Positions 7,618 through 9,689 of a DNA stretch of 9,689 bases are shown here, piece by piece. Position 1 is the stretch's first letter. The number at the start of each line of letters is the position of its first letter. The stretch lies in the NCBI GenBank assembly GCA_029779375.1, contig JAKPAR010000013.1, positions 1-9,689 of the forward strand. The letters are read 5' to 3'. A program made the position numbers and the translations under genes. Under the pieces are notes generated by a model that worked only from the letters and a program-made list of their open reading frames with translations, had not been told where the DNA came from and did not search any database. Source of the DNA: Bacillota bacterium (GTDB taxonomy: Bacteria; Bacillota; Clostridia; Tissierellales; Sporanaerobacteraceae).

Positions 7618-7962
7618 ATGAGTGATTGCATATTTTGTAAAATTGCACATGGAGAAATACCGGCAGATAAGATTTATGAAGATGATAAAGTTATAGTTTT
7701 TAATGACATAAACCCACAATCTCCTGTCCACTTTTTAGTTATTCCTAAAGAGCATATTTCTTCTATAAAAGAAATTGATGAAAACAATGTATCTATTATT
7801 AGTCATATTGTATTGATTATAAAGAAAATAGCTAAGGAAAAAGGACTAGATGAAAAAGGATACAGGATTATAAATAATTGTGGTGAATATGGAGGACAAA
7901 CAGTAGAACATCTTCATTTTCACGTATTAGGTGGAAGACAATTGTTATGGCCACCAGGTTAA
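7618..7962 (+). CDS. hinT: HIT-family purine nucleoside phosphoramidase (HinT type)
   Basis: Members of the HINT branch of the histidine triad superfamily hydrolyse nucleoside phosphoramidates such as AMP-lysine; the physiological substrate in Clostridia is not established. The protein is 114 residues, typical for the branch. It opens SDCIFCKIAHGEIPADKIYEDD with a CxxC (C4, C7). The catalytic triad motif is H98, H100 and H102 (EHLHFHVLGG), and it ends RQLLWPPG, the hallmark C-terminus of HINT proteins as opposed to longer Hit proteins. It begins 48 bp after mtaB. No terminator lies between them and the promoter evidence there is weak, so it is probably the last gene of the prmA transcript. 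No hairpin terminator is visible after it either. Confidence 0.94.
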   Translation: MSDCIFCKIAHGEIPADKIYEDDKVIVFNDINPQSPVHFLVIPKEHISSIKEIDENNVSIISHIVLIIKKIAKEKGLDEKGYRIINNCGEYGGQTVEHLHFHVLGGRQLLWPPG

Positions 7963-8006
7963 AATCTAGTTGCATAAATTCCACATATAATGTATAATAA
8001 TCTAGT
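7963..8006 (+). repeat. 8-bp direct repeat flanking the rpsU promoter
   Basis: AATCTAGT occurs at 7963-7970 and again at 7999-8006, 36 bp apart. The first copy touches the -35 and the second covers the expected transcription start. It could be a paired operator or chance in AT-rich DNA. Confidence 0.35.
7970..7998 (+). promoter_or_regulatory. Sigma-A-type promoter for rpsU-yqeY
   Basis: TTGCAT (7970-7975), a 17-nt spacer and a perfect TATAAT (7993-7998) form a good vegetative promoter. Transcription would start near 8005, giving a 5' leader of about 70 nt before the rpsU ATG. Confidence 0.7.
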
Positions 8007-8074
8007 GCCGAATTCCGCTTACTGCATATAGTGTAGTAGGTACTCTTGCAGTGGATGAGGGGAGGGAGAAATAG
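8005..8074 (+). promoter_or_regulatory. rpsU 5' leader with possible alternative pairing
   Basis: The leader can form ACTGCA (8021-8026) paired with TGCAGT (8047-8052), or CTTACT (8018-8023) paired with AGTAGG (8035-8040, one G-U). These exclude each other because they share 8021-8023. It ends in a very G-rich Shine-Dalgarno sequence (8058-8068). I do not recognise a known ribosomal-protein leader motif here, and a regulatory role is speculation. Confidence 0.3.
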
Positions 8075-8257
8075 ATGGCAGAAATTAGGGTCGGAGAAAA
8101 CGAATCACTAGACAATGCACTAAAAAGATTTAAAAGACAATGTGCTCGTTCAGGTGTTATGGCTGAAGTTAGAAAAAGAGAACACTATGAAAAGCCTAGT
8201 GTGAAACGTAAGAAAAAATCTGAAGCAGCTAGAAGAAAAAATAAAGGCAGATACTAA
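8075..8257 (+). CDS. rpsU: 30S ribosomal protein S21 (bS21)
   Basis: bS21 is a small, basic protein of the 30S platform, located near the 3' end of 16S rRNA and the anti-Shine-Dalgarno sequence, and it contributes to translation initiation (family knowledge). The protein is 60 residues. It begins [23 protein letters not shown], with the typical family core [23 protein letters not shown] reading straight into a basic tail, RRKNKGRY. Length and sequence are those of Firmicute S21. The gene has its own promoter and leader, and yqeY starts 12 bp downstream. It is not linked to dnaG-rpoD as in E. coli. Confidence 0.98.
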   Translation: MAEIRVGENESLDNALKRFKRQCARSGVMAEVRKREHYEKPSVKRKKKSEAARRKNKGRY

Positions 8258-8269
8258 GAAGGTGGAAGT

Positions 8270-8713
8270 ATGTCTCTAAAAGATAAGCTTATGGAAGATA
8301 TGAAATCTTCAATGAAAAATAAAGACACCTTGAGGAAAAATACTATCACGATGGTGCGAGCAAATATCAAACAAAGAGAAGTTGATGAAAGAGTTGAACT
8401 AACTGATGAAGATATTATAGATATTATAGCCAAACAAGTAAAAGAAAAAAGAGATGTTATACAGGATTTTGAAAAAGGTGGACGAGAGGATTTAGTTGAA
8501 CAGACAAAAAAAGAAATTGAAATTTTACTTGAATATTTGCCTAAACAATTGACAGAAGAAGAAGTTGAAGAAATAGTCAAGGATACAATAAAAGAAGTAG
8601 GTGCTAAATCCATAAAAGATATTGGACTTATTATGAAATCAGTCATGCCTAAAATCAAAGGTAGAGCTGATGGCAGCATGGTGAATAGTATTGCAAGAAA
8701 ATACTTGGAATAA
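8270..8713 (+). CDS. yqeY: GatB/YqeY domain protein
   Basis: This is a stand-alone homologue of the C-terminal helical tail of GatB, the amidotransferase subunit that contacts misacylated tRNA. The function of free YqeY is not established; tRNA binding is a reasonable inference. The protein is 147 residues, the usual length. An N-terminal helical half (residues 1 to about 90) contains TLRKNTITMVRANIKQREVD. YLPKQL (89-94) marks the junction, and the smaller C-terminal helical domain has GRADGSMVN (131-139), both family signatures. Its Shine-Dalgarno sequence (GAAGGTGG, 8258-8265) follows the rpsU stop directly, so rpsU and yqeY form one transcript. That pairing is conserved in many Firmicutes. 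Confidence 0.95.
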   Translation: MSLKDKLMEDMKSSMKNKDTLRKNTITMVRANIKQREVDERVELTDEDIIDIIAKQVKEKRDVIQDFEKGGREDLVEQTKKEIEILLEYLPKQLTEEEVEEIVKDTIKEVGAKSIKDIGLIMKSVMPKIKGRADGSMVNSIARKYLE

Positions 8714-8740
8714 ACCTAGGTTTAATTACCTAGGTTTTTT
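8712..8740 (+). terminator. Intrinsic terminator after yqeY
   Basis: A perfect 10-bp stem (AAACCTAGGT 8712-8721 with 8728-8737) closes around the loop TTAATT, and a T-run reaches 8740. The stem starts within the yqeY TAA stop codon, as at dnaJ. The inner 8 bases of each arm are themselves palindromic. Confidence 0.88.
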
Positions 8741-8745
8741 ATTTA

Positions 8746-8774
8746 TTGTATTTTTAATGATTAGATAATATAAT
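8746..8774 (+). promoter_or_regulatory. Sigma-A-type promoter for nfeD-floA
   Basis: TTGTAT (8746-8751), a 17-nt spacer and a perfect TATAAT (8769-8774) lie just after the yqeY terminator, so transcription would start near 8781, close to the Shine-Dalgarno sequence. I see no sigma-W-like pair (TGAAAC with CGTA), although the B. subtilis equivalent is sigma-W dependent. Confidence 0.65.
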
Positions 8775-8795
8775 AGGATTAATGGGGGTGATGAT

Positions 8796-9554
8796 ATGAA
8801 GTGTAGGAATGTGGGTAAAATTTTATTGACAGTATTTATGATCTTGATTTTTATTAGTTCACTATCCTATTGTGAAGGGAATGCAGAGTCTACGCAAGCA
8901 GAAATAAAAATAGTTAAAATACTCACTAATCCTTATGTTAGTACAATTTTATTGACTCTTGGTTTTATTGGCATGCTGATAGAAATATTTACTCCTGGAT
9001 TTGGCATTGGTGGTACCATAAGTATTATTTCATTTGGACTATTTTTCGGTGGCAATATGATGGCAGGAAATACAGAGTGGACTTCTATAATTTTATTTGT
9101 TGCAGGTATGATACTTTTAATAGTCGAAGGAATGATTCCAGGGTTTGGATTGCCTGGCATAAGCGGTATAATTCTTGTGGTCATAGGATTGGTATTAGCT
9201 ATGAATTCTCTTCAAAATGCTTTGATGGCTGTAAGCATCTCTATCATTATCACGGCTATTATCACTGTCATACTGATAAAATATGGTCATAAGAAGCCTT
9301 ATTTTGAAAAAATAGTGCTTTCTACAGCTCAGAAAAATGAAGAAGGCTATACAAGTGCAAATCCTAAAATTGAATATTTAGGCAAGGAAGGTATAGCTAT
9401 AACAGAATTGAGACCAAGTGGAATAATAGAGGTAGAAGGAAAAAGAATGGATGCATTATCAGAGGGAAACTATATAAGTAAAGGTTCAAAGATAAAAATA
9501 GGAAAAGTGGAAGGCTCAAAAATTATTGTGAGGAGGTTAGAAAATGACAGGTAG
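8796..9554 (+). CDS. NfeD family membrane protein, short form without protease domain
   Basis: NfeD proteins are membrane partners of flotillin-like proteins. The protein has 252 residues. An N-terminal hydrophobic segment (about 8-25) looks like a signal peptide. A hydrophilic stretch of about 20 residues follows, then hydrophobic segments at about 46-66, 71-88, 95-115, 118-136 and 140-162, and a soluble C-terminal domain (about 185-250) that fits the NfeD OB fold. EIFTPGFGIGG (63-73) and EGMIPGFGLPG (111-121) form an internal repeat. Long NfeD proteins such as B. subtilis YqeZ (about 440 residues) carry a ClpP-like serine protease domain between signal peptide and membrane region; there is no space for it here and no GxSxG-like active site. 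The start has a strong Shine-Dalgarno sequence (8784-8791). It overlaps floA by 11 bp. Confidence 0.9.
   Translation: MKCRNVGKILLTVFMILIFISSLSYCEGNAESTQAEIKIVKILTNPYVSTILLTLGFIGMLIEIFTPGFGIGGTISIISFGLFFGGNMMAGNTEWTSIILFVAGMILLIVEGMIPGFGLPGISGIILVVIGLVLAMNSLQNALMAVSISIIITAIITVILIKYGHKKPYFEKIVLSTAQKNEEGYTSANPKIEYLGKEGIAITELRPSGIIEVEGKRMDALSEGNYISKGSKIKIGKVEGSKIIVRRLENDR
9531..9536 (+). promoter_or_regulatory. floA ribosome-binding site inside nfeD
   Basis: AGGAGG lies 7 nt before the floA ATG at 9544 and within the last codons of nfeD, supporting the overlapping start. Confidence 0.85.
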
Positions 9555-9689
9555 TTTAGGATTTACTATAGGAATTACAATTCTTATTGTTTTACTGGTA
9601 ATATTGTTTTTTACTTTTGTTCCTGTAGGATTGTGGATAACGGCTTTCTTTTCAGGTGTAAAGGTAAGTATTTCAAATTTGATAGGTAT
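9544..9689 (+). CDS. floA: Flotillin-like protein FloA, N-terminal part (runs off the window)
   Basis: FloA (YqfA) is a membrane-associated scaffold that organises fluid membrane microdomains and is normally encoded next to an NfeD protein. Only 48 codons are visible. A strongly hydrophobic segment (about residues 6-30, GFTIGITILIVLLVILFFTF) is followed by VPVGLWITAFFSGVKVSISNL, which matches the family start (FTFVPV-LWI-A--AGVK-SI). The ATG at 9544 is supported by AGGAGG upstream and overlaps the end of nfeD by 11 bp in another frame, pointing to translational coupling. The rest of the protein, about 280 residues in the family, lies to the right. Confidence 0.92.
   Translation, partial: MTGSLGFTIGITILIVLLVILFFTFVPVGLWITAFFSGVKVSISNLIG

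Noticed and set aside
8254..8679. 141-codon open frame on the minus strand across yqeY
   Set aside because: It is the Ser/Ile-rich mirror of a Lys/Glu/Asp-rich coding region and overlaps a well-supported gene entirely.
8859..8876. Possible lipobox (LSYC, residues 23-26) in NfeD
   Set aside because: The residue before the cysteine is Tyr, whereas a lipobox needs Gly, Ala or Ser there, so lipid attachment is unlikely.
9077..9292. 71-codon open frame in another + frame within nfeD
   Set aside because: It is nested inside nfeD, has no upstream site and yields an aromatic/Cys/His-rich sequence typical of a frame shadow.

Overview
The window is very AT-rich, every gene is on the + strand, and ribosome-binding sites are strong Shine-Dalgarno sequences. 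The gene order is hrcA-grpE-dnaK-dnaJ-prmA-rsmE-mtaB-hinT-rpsU-yqeY-nfeD-floA. This layout, plus a DnaK without the N-terminal insert typical of Gram-negative DnaK, points to a low-GC Firmicute, most likely a member of the Clostridia/Tissierellia (inference; the species cannot be told from the sequence alone). Codon and base composition look uniform. I see no mobile element, CRISPR array, rRNA or tRNA gene, and no sign of recent transfer.

Layout. Positions 1-764 hold the C-terminal three quarters of the heat-shock repressor HrcA. A short hairpin follows, then grpE (855-1406) and dnaK (1436-3265). A strong intrinsic terminator closes dnaK, and a candidate promoter overlaps its tail. dnaJ (3351-4460, GTG start) ends in a second terminator whose stem uses the A residues of the dnaJ stop codon. 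A promoter with a perfect TATAAT then leads into a tight cluster: prmA (4571-5518), rsmE (5520-6254), mtaB (6265-7569) and hinT (7618-7962). rpsU and yqeY (8075-8713) have their own promoter, a 70-nt leader and a terminator. nfeD (8796-9554) has another sigma-A-like promoter and overlaps the start of floA, which runs off the right edge.

How the genes work together. HrcA represses class I heat-shock genes. DnaK, DnaJ and GrpE form one Hsp70 folding cycle. PrmA methylates ribosomal protein L11, RsmE methylates 16S rRNA, MtaB thiomethylates tRNA t6A37 and S21 is a ribosomal protein, so the middle of the window is a ribosome and tRNA maturation block attached to the chaperone operon. YqeY resembles the tRNA-binding tail of GatB. 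NfeD and FloA form a membrane scaffold (flotillin) pair.

Novelty. This is a conserved housekeeping region and I found no undescribed system. The points worth a second look are regulatory: the hairpin between hrcA and grpE, the two terminator/promoter junctions that isolate dnaJ, the rpsU leader, and an NfeD that keeps a signal peptide but has no room for the ClpP-like protease domain.
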